From Nevskia sp. (GTDB lineage Bacteria; Pseudomonadota; Gammaproteobacteria; Nevskiales; Nevskiaceae), in NCBI GenBank assembly GCA_023229645.1, contig JALNYU010000001.1, forward strand, positions 62,001 to 126,000: 64,000 nucleotides of DNA. The letters are read 5' to 3'. The notes beneath the pieces were generated by a model. That model was not told the origin of the DNA. It searched no databases and was given only the letters and a program-made list of their open reading frames with translations. Both the position numbers and the translations under genes were made by a program. Shown here piece by piece: positions 54,131 to 63,221 of this stretch (the first letter of the stretch is position 1; each line of letters starts with the position of its first letter).

Positions 54131-54636
54131 CCCCCGCGGATCCTCAGCCGCCGCTCAGCGGCTTTTGGCAGCGGCGCGTATTAACCCCGATCATCCGGCA
54201 ATTTCGGCAGGGCATCACGCCCGAGAAAATCGCGCTAACTCTGGCGCTCGGCACCGTGTTGGCGCTGTTTCCGGTGCTCGGCTGTACCACAGCGTTGTGT
54301 ACGGCGGCCGCGATCAAGCTGCGCTTGAATCAACCGATTATCCAACTCGTCAACGGTCTCTTTGGCGGCGTGCAGCTGCTATTGCTGCTGCCGTTTTATC
54401 GCGCTGGCGAATGGTTCGGCGCACCGCATTTGTCGCTTTCGATCCCGCAGCTCGCCGAGCGCTTCCAGGCCGGCCCGTGGCGTTTTGTCCGAGAATTCGG
54501 CGTGATCGCCCTTGGTGGCGTCGCCGCTTGGGCCGTCATCGCGCCGTTTGCCGCCGGCCTGATCTACTACGGCCTGCGGCGGCCGTTACAGGCACTGGCC
54601 GCCCGCAACGGAACCGCGGCGCCGTCGGCGCGCTGA
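54127..54636 (+). CDS. DUF2062 domain membrane protein
   Basis: 169 residues. 'RQGITPEKIALTLALGTVLALFPVLGCTTALCTAAAIKLRLNQPIIQLVNG' is the DUF2062 signature, with three to four membrane segments. Family function unknown; members occur beside lipid and envelope genes. It overlaps DUF1475 by 4 bp and ends the cluster. No terminator is evident downstream; 54637-54774 holds nothing else recognised. Confidence 0.82.
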   Translation: MTPADPQPPLSGFWQRRVLTPIIRQFRQGITPEKIALTLALGTVLALFPVLGCTTALCTAAAIKLRLNQPIIQLVNGLFGGVQLLLLLPFYRAGEWFGAPHLSLSIPQLAERFQAGPWRFVREFGVIALGGVAAWAVIAPFAAGLIYYGLRRPLQALAARNGTAAPSAR

Positions 54637-54774
54637 TTCAGCTCAGTGTTGCCGCGTGAGCTTCGCGTAGCGCTCTGGCGGGTTGCCGCGCTTGCCAGCA
54701 GCATTTACCCGAAAAGATCGGCTACTTTCATAACGGCTTAAGGCTCGTTAGTTCGCAGTCGCGCGACGACCGCT

Positions 54775-56385
54775 CTACTGCCGAAACGCTTTCCGCCAGC
54801 ACCACAGCGCGACAACGGCGAGGCCGCCGCTGAGAATATTAAAGCGTACCGATGCGCCGCCGGTGAGTGCCAACAGCAGCACGGCGGAGACGATGGCGCT
54901 GGCGCCTGCGATGCCGAGCAATGTGTGGCGGTTGGAAGCGCGGAGTTCGCTGCGGAGTGCGTCAATCGCCGCGGCGTCCACGCCTTGGTTCGGTGCTGAG
55001 CCGGCGCGTGAGAGTAGCGCCAGCGCGTTCTGCGCCAGTTCCGGCAGCGCTTCGGCGATCTGCGGACCGTGGCTGCGCAGGCGGGCGAACGTAGCGGCCG
55101 GGTTGATTCGATTCCACATCCATTGTTCCATGATCGGCTTGGCGGTTTTCCACAAGTCCAGATCGGGATACAGCTGGCGGCCGAGGCCTTCAACCGTCAG
55201 CAGCGTTTTCTGCAATAGCACCAATTGCGGTTGCACTTGATAGTTAAAGCGACGGGCGATTTCGAACAGGCGCAGTAAGAAAAAGCCGAACGAAATATCT
55301 TTGATCGGTTTGCCGAAAATCGGCTCGCAGACGGTGCGGATCGCGCTTTCAAAATCTTCGGCGCGCGTGCCTTTTGGAATCCACCCGCTTTCCACGTGCA
55401 ACTCGGCGACGCGCCGGTAGTCGCGGTTGAAGAACGCCAGAAAATTCTCGGCGAGATAACGCAGGTCGGTTGGCGTTAGCGCGCCAACGATACCGAAATC
55501 AACAGCCAGATAGCTCGGCCGTTTAACGTCGGATACATCGACGAAAATATTGCCGGGGTGCATATCGGCGTGGAAGAAATTATCGCGAAACACTTGCTTG
55601 AAGAAGATTTCGACGCCGCGCTCGGCCAGCACCTGAAAGTTCACGTTCATCGCGCGCAGCGTGTCCAACTCGCGCAGGCTAACGCCGTGGATGCGCTCCA
55701 TTACCAGCACATCGCTGCGGGTGTAATCCCAGAACACAATCGGGTGGTAGATCAATTCCGAACCCAACCAATTGCGGCGCAGCTGCGAGCAATTGGCGCC
55801 TTCACGCATTAGGTCGAGTTCGTCAAAAATCACTTTCTCGTATTCAGCGACCACCGCGCGCGGCTGCAAGCGCTTGCCTTGCGGATGCCAGCGTTCGGCG
55901 AATTCGGCCAGCGCGCGGAGCAGCATCACGTCTTTCTGCACGCGTTGTTTTACATCCGGCCGCAGCACTTTTACGACGACTTCAAAGCCGGGGTCGTCGC
56001 TGCTCGTCGGCTTCAGGCGCGCCGTGTGCACCTGTGCCACCGAGGCGGCGGCTAGCGGCGTTTCATCGAACTCGGCGAAGATTTCGCCGATCGGCTTGCC
56101 GAGCGCCCGTTCAACGATGCCGCGTGCTTCCGCGCCTTCAAACGGCGCAACGCGGTCTTGCAACTGCGCCAGTTCGGTGGCGACATCCGGCGGCAGAATA
56201 TCCGGCCGGGTGCTGAGCGCTTGCCCGAACTTGATAAACACCGGTCCGAGTTCTTGCAGTGCCAAGCGCAGGCGCACGCCGCGCGGCAGCGCGTTCGGGC
56301 GGGGCGTTCCGCCGAAAAATTCGCGCAGACCATAACGATGAAAAACGCGGAAAATCTGCCAAAGGCGAGGGATACGACCAATCAT
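54775..56385 (-). CDS. ubiB: Ubiquinone biosynthesis atypical kinase UbiB
   Basis: 536 residues. ABC1/UbiB kinase-like fold with 'ELGPVFIKFGQALSTRPDILP' (KxGQ motif), 'ALGKPIGEIFAEFDETPLAAASVAQVHTARLK', and 'FFHADMHPGNIFVD'. Two C-terminal membrane helices. It acts as an ATPase supporting the ubiquinone biosynthesis complex. Overlaps ubiJ by 4 bp, so translation is coupled. Confidence 0.97.
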   Translation of the reverse strand: MIGRIPRLWQIFRVFHRYGLREFFGGTPRPNALPRGVRLRLALQELGPVFIKFGQALSTRPDILPPDVATELAQLQDRVAPFEGAEARGIVERALGKPIGEIFAEFDETPLAAASVAQVHTARLKPTSSDDPGFEVVVKVLRPDVKQRVQKDVMLLRALAEFAERWHPQGKRLQPRAVVAEYEKVIFDELDLMREGANCSQLRRNWLGSELIYHPIVFWDYTRSDVLVMERIHGVSLRELDTLRAMNVNFQVLAERGVEIFFKQVFRDNFFHADMHPGNIFVDVSDVKRPSYLAVDFGIVGALTPTDLRYLAENFLAFFNRDYRRVAELHVESGWIPKGTRAEDFESAIRTVCEPIFGKPIKDISFGFFLLRLFEIARRFNYQVQPQLVLLQKTLLTVEGLGRQLYPDLDLWKTAKPIMEQWMWNRINPAATFARLRSHGPQIAEALPELAQNALALLSRAGSAPNQGVDAAAIDALRSELRASNRHTLLGIAGASAIVSAVLLLALTGGASVRFNILSGGLAVVALWCWRKAFRQ

Positions 56386-56996
56386 TCCGCGAGTTTCCGT
56401 TCCAAAATTGCCAGCCGCGCGTCGAGCCGATCTACGCCTTCGCGCAGCGTGTCGATTTCGTTCATCCAGTCTTCAATATCCGCCGAGCGCGCCAAGTCCT
56501 CGGTTTCCTCGGTCAAATATTCGGTGGCGTCTAGCGATAGACGATCCGCCGCGTTGCGGCCCCAGCCGAATAATTCTTTGAAGCCGCCGACCAGCCGATG
56601 CGCGGCGCCATCGCCAACCACTTTCGCGATCAGCTCTTCCGGATCAAAGCCAACGCGGCGCAGCAGCGCGTTGAATTGCGCTAGTAACTCGGTATCGCCG
56701 CTGATTTCCAGGCCGGTCGGTAAGCCTTCGGCGCCGGATGCCGTATGCAGCGCCAGCCGCAGCAGGCGCAACGTCGGTGCCGCAACGCTGACATCCGGCT
56801 CGCCCGCGGTATCGGCCGCCACCCGTACGCCGCCTGGGTGGGGCTCGATGAAGAACGTCCAGCCGAGGTCCGCCGCGCTCAAGGCAATGCAGCGGCCTTC
56901 AAGTGCGGCGCAGTCAGCGAGCACGCCCCGTTCGAGCTGCAGATAGCGATTCAGCGCGATTTCAACGGCGGCGCAGAGCAGGGTCGGCGCGGTCAT
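56382..56996 (-). CDS. ubiJ: Ubiquinone biosynthesis accessory factor UbiJ (SCP2 domain)
   Basis: 204 residues from ATG 56996; a start five codons earlier is possible. An N-terminal SCP2 lipid-binding domain ('LERGVLADCAALEGRCIALSAADLGWTFFIEPHPGGVRVAADTAGEPDVSVAAPTLRLLRLA') and a C-terminal coiled coil ('IEDWMNEIDTLREGVDRLDARLAILERKLAE') match UbiJ, the scaffold binding ubiquinone intermediates. Couples to ubiB. ubiE, the usual upstream neighbour, is absent. Confidence 0.92.
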   Translation of the reverse strand: MTAPTLLCAAVEIALNRYLQLERGVLADCAALEGRCIALSAADLGWTFFIEPHPGGVRVAADTAGEPDVSVAAPTLRLLRLALHTASGAEGLPTGLEISGDTELLAQFNALLRRVGFDPEELIAKVVGDGAAHRLVGGFKELFGWGRNAADRLSLDATEYLTEETEDLARSADIEDWMNEIDTLREGVDRLDARLAILERKLAE

Positions 56997-57281
56997 CGGC
57001 GGCCCCAGCAAAGCAGGGAGGCCGATAACAGCGCACCGCGCGGCGTGGCCGCAACGAAAGACGAGGGAATGATCACGGAAAGCGAGTCGTTATAAGTCCT
57101 CGGCATTGTAGCGGCAGCGGACGTGGCAGACGACGCGGCGCATGGGTGCCGGTGAGGTTGCTATTGGGGCCGACGTTCTGGGAGCGAAAAATTGCGCATT
57201 AAATAACGCGCCACTGGGTTAAAGTCTCCGTATCGGCAAAACCGTTGCGGGGGCAGCGGTTCGAGAGTGGGGAAGGATCAC
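56997..57281. other. Intergenic region between ubiJ and the protease gene
   Basis: 285 bp between divergent genes. No ORF or RNA recognised. An A/T-rich patch at about 57187-57205 is the likely promoter zone for the protease, whose ATG follows GGAAGG. Confidence 0.35.
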
Positions 57282-58625
57282 ATGAAGATTTCCTGGATTG
57301 TACCGGCGATGTTTTTTGGACTGCTGATGGTCCAGAGCGCCGCGTTTGCCGCTGGGCTTACACCGGCCGAAATCGCCGAAAAAGCGACGCCTTCGGTGGT
57401 GTTGATCAAGGTGCCAGATGGGCTCGGAACCGGCTTTGTTGTCGCTGAAGACGGGCGGATTGTGACCAATGTTCACGTCATACGCGGTGCGACCAAGGCG
57501 ACGATTGTCACGGCGGATGGGCAAGAGTTTAGCGATGTCGAATTGTTGGCAGCGGACGAAGCGCACGATCTGGCGGTATTGCGCATCGGCGCGCATGGCT
57601 TGAAGGCGTTGGCGCTCGGTGATTCGGCCGCTGCCAAGCCGGGCGAGCACGTGGTGGCGATTGGGCACCCGCTGGGCTTGGGTAATTCGGTATCGGATGG
57701 TTTGGTCAGTGCGATTCGGGAACTGTCGCCGAAGCGGACGATGTTGCAGATTTCGGCGCCAATTTCTCCGGGATCGTCCGGCGGGCCGGTGTTCAACGAT
57801 CGCGGCGAAGTAATCGGCATTTCGACGCTGGTCATCACCAGCGGTCAGAATTTAAATTTCGCGGTGCCGATCAACGTTTTAAAGCCGCTGCTGAGCATCG
57901 ATAAAGGCGTGCCGCTCGCTGCGTATAAGCCGCCGACCGGGCGCAAACGCAATATTCCCGAGCATTCTCTGACGTTATTGGATGGTTGTTCGGATACGCA
58001 GATTAAGGCGGTCATCGGTAATATCGAGCAAGCGATTAAGGTCGGCGCGCCGCTATACAACGACGGCAATATCGAAGCCTGCTATCGAATTTATGCGGCC
58101 GCGGCGTTTGATACCGAACGTAAAGTTGCCGCCTGCCCCGGCCCGAAGCACGCGCTGACCGAAGGTGTCGGCAACGCCGACAAACTCGAAAGCTGGGAAG
58201 ACAAGGCCTGGGCTTTGCGCGATGCGTTCGATGGCGTCCTGGCCGTTGTCGCCAAGAAAAATGGCGAAGTGCCAACAACCGATACCGGTGAGCAGCGGCA
58301 GATTCCACATCACGCTGTTGCCGTGTTTGAAGCCTGCGATGATGGCGCTATCGACAGCATCGGCAAAGGGATTGCAGCGGCAATCAACAGCGGTGCGCCG
58401 CTTTATAACAGCGGCAATATCGAGGCCTGCTACCGGATTTACGAAGGCGCGATTGGCGATATCGATCGCAAAATTAGCGGTTGCCCGGCGGCCAAGCGGG
58501 CGCTGCAAAGCGGCTTGCAGAATGCTGAGGGAAAGGCAAACTGGCGGCAGAAAGCCTGGGCTTTGCGAGATACCTTCGACGGCATGGTCGATGCTATTGC
58601 ACAGCGGCGTGCCAGCGCACGTTAG
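57282..58625 (+). CDS. Exported trypsin-like (HtrA-type) protease with duplicated C-terminal Cys module
   Basis: 447 residues from ATG 57282. Signal peptide (cleavage about residue 23-24). Protease domain with H65 ('TNVHVIRG'), D96 ('AHDLAVL') and S166 in 'SPGSSGGPVF', no PDZ domain. From about 228 to 443 there are two copies of a ~100-residue unit at a constant 116-residue offset: 'GAPLYNDGNIEACYRIY' at 255 and 'GAPLYNSGNIEACYRIY' at 371, and 'KAWALRDAFDGVL' / 'KAWALRDTFDGMV'. Three Cys per unit (236, 267, 285 and 352, 383, 401) keep the same offset. Module function unknown; perhaps substrate binding. Confidence 0.88.
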   Translation: MKISWIVPAMFFGLLMVQSAAFAAGLTPAEIAEKATPSVVLIKVPDGLGTGFVVAEDGRIVTNVHVIRGATKATIVTADGQEFSDVELLAADEAHDLAVLRIGAHGLKALALGDSAAAKPGEHVVAIGHPLGLGNSVSDGLVSAIRELSPKRTMLQISAPISPGSSGGPVFNDRGEVIGISTLVITSGQNLNFAVPINVLKPLLSIDKGVPLAAYKPPTGRKRNIPEHSLTLLDGCSDTQIKAVIGNIEQAIKVGAPLYNDGNIEACYRIYAAAAFDTERKVAACPGPKHALTEGVGNADKLESWEDKAWALRDAFDGVLAVVAKKNGEVPTTDTGEQRQIPHHAVAVFEACDDGAIDSIGKGIAAAINSGAPLYNSGNIEACYRIYEGAIGDIDRKISGCPAAKRALQSGLQNAEGKANWRQKAWALRDTFDGMVDAIAQRRASAR

Positions 58626-58681
58626 GCTGCCGCCATCGATATGAACTGGGGCCGTAACAAGTGCTCTAGCGCTAAGGCCGG

Positions 58682-59653
58682 CTACAACCAACCCGCCCGC
58701 CTAAACTTCAGGCCGAGGACAACGTCCATAGCCACCATCAGCAGGAGTGCGGCGGGGTAGCCGAATTGCCATTTCAGTTCCGGCATTTCGGCGAAATTCA
58801 TGCCGTAGATGCCGGCGACCATCGTTGGCACCGCGAAGAGCGCGGCCCAGGCGGCGAGCTTTTTGGTGATCGCAGATTCGTTCAGCGAGATCATCGAAAG
58901 ATTGACTTGAATCGCGGTGTTCAGCATGTCGCGGATGCCTTCGATCGTTCGTGTGATGCGGCCGAGGTGGTCGAACAGGTCGCGATAATATTCTTGTAAG
59001 TCGCCACAGATCTGCGGTACGCGGCCGCCGTGCAGGTGTGAAACTGCCTCCAGTAACGGCGTGACGCTGTGTTGGACCAGCGTCAGTTTGCGCTTCAGGC
59101 TATAGATTTCCTCGATGCTGGCGCGGGTGGAATTTTTGTCGGTAAAGATTTTGTCTTCGATTGCTTCAAGCTCGGTTTCCAGCGCGTGGATGATCGGGAA
59201 GTAGCGATCGATCACCGCATCCATCAATGCGTAGAGGACAAAGCCCGCGCCATGACGCAATAGCTGCGGTTCGCGCTCGCAGCGTTCGCGGACATTCAAG
59301 AACGTGATATTGGAGTGGCTACGAACCGATAGCACGTAGTGCGGATCGACAAAAATACCGACTTCGCCGACGTTGATTTCGCCGGTCGCGTCCATTTCTA
59401 GCAGATGCAGCACAACGAATAATGTGCTGCCGTATTCCTCTATTTTCGGAAGCTGATGCCCTTTTTGCACGTCTTCGATGGCGAGCGCGTGCAGGCCAAA
59501 CTCGTCGTGCATTTCCGCCAGCTCGCTCGGCGTTGGGTCGCGTAGCGCGACCCAGACAAAGCAGTCCGGCTGGGTGATGTACTCGCTGATGTCGGCCTTG
59601 GGAATATCGGCCAGCTTCTTCCCGTGTTGATATGCGGCGCAGTTGATCAGCAC
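58682..59653 (-). CDS. corA: CorA-family magnesium/cobalt transporter
   Basis: 323 residues. Long cytoplasmic domain and two C-terminal helices with the diagnostic GMN motif in 'VAGIYGMNFAEMPEL'. Pentameric channel for Mg2+ (and Co2+, Ni2+). It converges on the protease gene. The start is not backed by a strong ribosome site. Confidence 0.94.
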   Translation of the reverse strand: MLINCAAYQHGKKLADIPKADISEYITQPDCFVWVALRDPTPSELAEMHDEFGLHALAIEDVQKGHQLPKIEEYGSTLFVVLHLLEMDATGEINVGEVGIFVDPHYVLSVRSHSNITFLNVRERCEREPQLLRHGAGFVLYALMDAVIDRYFPIIHALETELEAIEDKIFTDKNSTRASIEEIYSLKRKLTLVQHSVTPLLEAVSHLHGGRVPQICGDLQEYYRDLFDHLGRITRTIEGIRDMLNTAIQVNLSMISLNESAITKKLAAWAALFAVPTMVAGIYGMNFAEMPELKWQFGYPAALLLMVAMDVVLGLKFRRAGWL

Positions 59654-59756
59654 GCGATGCTCCTTATTCTTTTCAGTCGGAAGGGTTGTGGTTGGCGTTC
59701 GCTCCGCAGCGACGGTCCTCAGCTGCGCGCTAAGGAGGAAGCGGCCGACATTGCGA

Positions 59757-60032
59757 TTATGGGATCCAATTCCAGATGTCGGGCAGCGTGTTCAGCCAAT
59801 CCCGTGCCGCTTTTTTTGCTTCGTGCGTGGGTGCGTGTACCGAATACGCGGCGATGCTGCCGTGATCGGTTTCAAGCCGGAAATCCATTTTTGCCGCTTC
59901 CTCGGCTAGATATTTTATGTAGTCGTGGATATTGGCGTCGTAGGCTTCTTCGGCATCGCGAATCTCGGTTTGCAGCTTTAGCGCACGCTCGCGGTAGGCC
60001 GGCAAATGGATGGTAATCGTCGCGTCGGTCAT
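59757..60032 (-). CDS. Small hypothetical protein
   Basis: 91 residues, start preceded by GAGGG. Sequence 'ITIHLPAYRERALKLQTEIRDAEEAYDANIHDYIKYLAEEAAKMDFRLETDHGSIAAYSVH' has a helix-rich core and a Trp-rich tail. I do not recognise a family; the size is similar to antitoxins, but no toxin gene is adjacent. It is flanked by gene-free stretches: 59654-59756 and 60033-60298 (266 bp) hold nothing I can identify. Confidence 0.6.
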   Translation of the reverse strand: MTDATITIHLPAYRERALKLQTEIRDAEEAYDANIHDYIKYLAEEAAKMDFRLETDHGSIAAYSVHAPTHEAKKAARDWLNTLPDIWNWIP

Positions 60033-60298
60033 GGTGTCGAATCCCTCGAATCGCGCTGGGGCGGTGTTTTGAGGCGCGCGTCCGGGCGCCGCAAACGGTT
60101 GTAGTCAAGCAGACTGCGAACCCCGACAGTGCAGCAGTTCTCTTGCTGGCGCAACGAGGCGGTGCGCTTGGGTTTCATTGGCGTTCCGCCTCGAACGGCA
60201 CGAAGCTGTCATTGTGGGTTGTGCAGTCTACGCCCGTCGTCGGTGCAGTTCACCCCGACGCCAAGGCCGCGAACGGGCGGGGTGTGGGCGTTATACGC

Positions 60299-61519
60299 TC
60301 AAAAAGTCAGGATAAAACGGGCGCCGCCTTGTATGCGCTTGGCGTAGCGGACGCTGCCGCCGTTGTTGTGAATCAGTTGCCGAACGAGCGCTAGGCCGAT
60401 TCCGGTGCTATTGGCTTTGGTCGAGAAAAACGGCGTGAAAATTTGATTGATGTCGGTTTCGGCGACGCCGGGGCCGTCGTCGATCACTTCCAGTCGCAGC
60501 CGGCCGCCACGGCTCAGGCTGGCGCGCACTTCGAGATTCGCGATCGCCTGCCCGGCGGTGGCTTCGTAGGCATTTTTAGTCAGATTGAGCAACGATTGTT
60601 CTAGTTGCCCTGGGTCGGCGATTAATTCCAACGATTCCGGTTGCACGCTAAACGTTGCCGTGCCGCCGCGATCTTGGGCCCAGCTCGGTGCGATCAGTGC
60701 TTCCAGGCGCGCGAACATCTCGGCGACGCGAACCCGTTCGACACGTGCCACCGGCACCGCCGATAAGCTGCGATAGCTCGATACAAACTGCACTAAGCTA
60801 TCGGCACGGCGGCAGATTGCCGAAAGTGCGACGGTGAGATCTTCGTACAGCGTCGGCGGGAGATGCGCCGAGGTTTCCTCAATCAGCGACAGCGTGGTGT
60901 GCGAGAGCGATGCGACCGGCGTCAGTGAATTCATGATTTCGTGCGTCAGCACCCGCACAAGCTGCTGCCAGGCGCGCAGCGTTTCCGCTTCCAAGTCGCT
61001 TTCGACCGGCATCAACGCGATCAGATTTTCGAGGTGTTGATCGACGAGAATCGATACCTGCGCCGCCAGCGCGCGTTCGTCCCCGTATTCCGACTCATAG
61101 CTGATCAACTGCCTCGACGCCTGACCGTCACGCGCCAGACTTCGGAACAGTGCCGCACGGTCGATGACATGGCCGGGCGCGATGATGCGCCGCGCGCGGG
61201 CGTTGAGCGGGCTGGCGCGGCCGTCCTCGACTTTGAATAACGCCACCGGTGCGTGTTCTTGCCGCGCTTCGAGCAGGCGGATCATTTGCCGCTCTTCCGG
61301 CATGAGCGGGCCGCTAGCGAAATCGGCGTCGGTAAGGCCCAATTCGAGTTGGACCAAGCCGGTGCGGTGCCAAATGCCTATCAGTACGCCGACGGTGGCT
61401 AGCGCGACAACCGTTAATACGCGCGGCGATTCCCGCCAATGCCAGGCAGCGACGATACACAGCGCCAGCGCAACCGTCAGCAGCAATAGGGCGATGCGCG
61501 TCGAGCGGGGCGTTTTCAT
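60299..61519 (-). CDS. NtrY-like membrane sensor histidine kinase
   Basis: 406 residues. Two N-terminal helices ('IALLLLTVALALCIVAAW', 'VLTVVALATVGVLIGIWH') with almost no periplasmic loop, a PAS-like linker, HisKA box 'LVRVLTHEIMNSLTPVASLSHT' with His193, and an ATPase domain 'DDGPGVAETDINQIFTPFFSTKANSTGIGLALVRQLIHNNGG'. Near-absent periplasmic loop suggests it senses within the membrane. Paired with the NtrC-type regulator encoded just upstream (stop 42 bp before this start), so the regulator gene is transcribed first. Confidence 0.9.
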   Translation of the reverse strand: MKTPRSTRIALLLLTVALALCIVAAWHWRESPRVLTVVALATVGVLIGIWHRTGLVQLELGLTDADFASGPLMPEERQMIRLLEARQEHAPVALFKVEDGRASPLNARARRIIAPGHVIDRAALFRSLARDGQASRQLISYESEYGDERALAAQVSILVDQHLENLIALMPVESDLEAETLRAWQQLVRVLTHEIMNSLTPVASLSHTTLSLIEETSAHLPPTLYEDLTVALSAICRRADSLVQFVSSYRSLSAVPVARVERVRVAEMFARLEALIAPSWAQDRGGTATFSVQPESLELIADPGQLEQSLLNLTKNAYEATAGQAIANLEVRASLSRGGRLRLEVIDDGPGVAETDINQIFTPFFSTKANSTGIGLALVRQLIHNNGGSVRYAKRIQGGARFILTF

Positions 61520-61561
61520 GCCCGCCCCGGACAGCGCGGCGGGTTATGCGTCGCTATCGTA

Positions 61562-62893
61562 TTAAAGGCCATACTTTTCCAGGCGACGGTAGAGTGCGGC
61601 GCGTGATAAGCCGAGCAGCTTGGCGGCTTGGCTGATATTGCCATCGCTTTGATCCATTGCCGCGCGCACGGCGTCCCGTTCGCGGGCATCCAGATTCAGC
61701 GCCACTTCGGCCGTGCGTTGTGGCGTCGACAGCGGCTCGTCGAGCGCGAAATCACCGATTCCATACCGATCATGGTTGCTCAGAATAACGGCGCGCTCGC
61801 AGGCGCTGCGCAACGCGCGGACATTGCCGGCCCAGCGTTGCGCCGCCAACTGCGCGACGACATCCTGCGGCAATTCGCCGACCGGTTTTTCATATTGCGA
61901 CGCGTAAAGCTTCAAGTAGCGTTGTAAGAGTTCCGGGATGTCGTCACGGCGTTCGCGTAGCGGTGGTACGCGAATGGTAATGGTGTTCAGCCGGAATAAT
62001 AGATCGGTGCGGAAGGCCTGCGGGTTGTACAGCGAGGCTTCGTCGATATTGGTGGCGCTGACGATGCGAACATCGACCGACTGCGGCAGGTCGGCGCCAA
62101 CCGGTGTGACCTGCCGCCGTTCTAGCGCCGTCAGCAGCTTGGCTTGGCTGGCCAGCGAGAGGTTGCCGATTTCGTCCAGAAACAGCGTGCCGCCGTTGGC
62201 CACTTGAAAGCGGCCGGCGCGGTCAGCGCGGGCGTCGGTGAATGCACCGCGGCGGTGGCCGAAGAGCTCGCTTTCAAATGTCGATTCCGGGATCGATCCC
62301 ATATCGACGGCGAGAAATTTCTGCGCGGCGCGGCTCGAAGCATCATGAATGGCGCGCGCCACTAACTCTTTGCCGACGCCGTTTTCGCCGAGGATCATGA
62401 CGCTCGCCCCCGTTGGTGCAACGCGCGCGATCAGTGCCCGCAGTTCGACCATCACGCGTGACTGGCCAATCAAGGTGCCGGCCATACCGGAAACGGCGTT
62501 CTCGGGGTCCCAGCGGGCGACAGCGGCGGCGACGACGGCTGTTAGCTTGGCGTTATCCCAGGGCTTGGTGATGAAGTCGATCGCGCCGCGCTTCAAGGCT
62601 TCGACGGCGAGCGGCACGTCGGCGTAGGCGGTCAGCGCGATCACGGCCGGCGGCCGCGGCAGCTGGCGAAGCCGGTCGAGCACCGCCAAGCCTTCGCCGC
62701 CGTCGGTGCGGCCGGGCGTGAAATTTAGATCGAGCAGCACAACCTGCGGCTGCGTGTGCTCAAGATAGCCGTTGAGCAGGCTGGGATGTTGGATCGTCGT
62801 GATCCGTCCGGGAGCCAAGCGCTTCAGCTGCAACTGCGCGGCGTAGGCGACGTCAGGATCGTCGTCGACGATGAGAATGCTAGGGGCGGTCAT
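61562..62893 (-). CDS. Sigma-54-dependent NtrC-family response regulator (GAFTDA variant)
   Basis: 443 residues. Receiver domain with phospho-acceptor Asp55 ('VVLLDLNFTP'), AAA+ with Walker A 'GENGVGKE', Walker B 'GGTLFLDEIGNL' and a Fis helix-turn-helix 'NISQAAKLLGLSRAALYRRLEKYGL'. The sigma-54 loop reads GAFTDA (216-221) instead of GAFTGA, with the codon confirmed. It is co-transcribed with the NtrY-like kinase and divergent from the efflux adaptor, whose sigma-54 promoter it most likely controls. Confidence 0.93.
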   Translation of the reverse strand: MTAPSILIVDDDPDVAYAAQLQLKRLAPGRITTIQHPSLLNGYLEHTQPQVVLLDLNFTPGRTDGGEGLAVLDRLRQLPRPPAVIALTAYADVPLAVEALKRGAIDFITKPWDNAKLTAVVAAAVARWDPENAVSGMAGTLIGQSRVMVELRALIARVAPTGASVMILGENGVGKELVARAIHDASSRAAQKFLAVDMGSIPESTFESELFGHRRGAFTDARADRAGRFQVANGGTLFLDEIGNLSLASQAKLLTALERRQVTPVGADLPQSVDVRIVSATNIDEASLYNPQAFRTDLLFRLNTITIRVPPLRERRDDIPELLQRYLKLYASQYEKPVGELPQDVVAQLAAQRWAGNVRALRSACERAVILSNHDRYGIGDFALDEPLSTPQRTAEVALNLDARERDAVRAAMDQSDGNISQAAKLLGLSRAALYRRLEKYGL

Positions 62894-63028
62894 CGTCAGT
62901 GGTTGTGGGTCTGTGTGGGAGGGCGGGCGGCCGGAGCGAACAACCGCTGCAAGCGGGCGCTACCGCCGCGTTTGGACCAATGTAACAAAGGCCGGAATGG
63001 CGGGGCAACGCGGCGCGGTGCGCGCCGA

Positions 63029-63080
63029 CTGTCCGCTTTCGAGCGCCACCAGCTGTTCGGAAACGGACAGTGTTCGCTTT
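63029..63080. promoter_or_regulatory. Upstream activator repeats for the sigma-54 promoter
   Basis: CTGTCCGCTTTCG (63029-63041) and the near-inverted CGGAAACGGACAG (63058-63070) form a dyad. The second is part of an imperfect palindrome TGTTCGGAAACGGACA (63054-63069), and a third TGTTCGCTTT starts at 63071. They lie about 60-100 bp upstream of the -24 element, the normal distance for enhancer sites. Confidence 0.6.
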
Positions 63081-63131
63081 TATGACCCGCGTAAAACAAA
63101 TTAAATATATGTTTTTAATAACATTTAAATT

Positions 63132-63147
63132 TGGTACGCAGCTTGCC
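63132..63147 (+). promoter_or_regulatory. Sigma-54 promoter of the efflux operon
   Basis: TGGTACGCAGCTTGCC matches the consensus at TGG, ACG and TTGC, with exact GG-GC spacing. A start near 63158 gives a leader of about 65 nt before GTG 63222. Confidence 0.85.
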
Positions 63148-63221
63148 ATAAGGAATTGCCTGCAGCTTTCGGTGTGAACACGAAACGTTGCGGACTTATC
63201 ACTAAACGAGGAGCGTGGAAC

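Larger units (their letters stand above)
62894..63221. other. Divergent control region between the regulator and efflux genes
   Basis: 328 bp with no gene. Holds a sigma-54 promoter (63132-63147), three TGTYCG repeats (63030-63076) and, between them, an A/T-rich patch (about 63093-63130) of the sort where IHF bends DNA. The regulator's own promoter must also lie here; none stands out. Confidence 0.6.

Noticed and set aside
60129..60394. Two overlapping plus-strand ORFs of 72 and 83 codons after the small hypothetical gene
   Set aside because: No ribosome site and no protein-like features; the 3' ends run into the kinase gene antisense.
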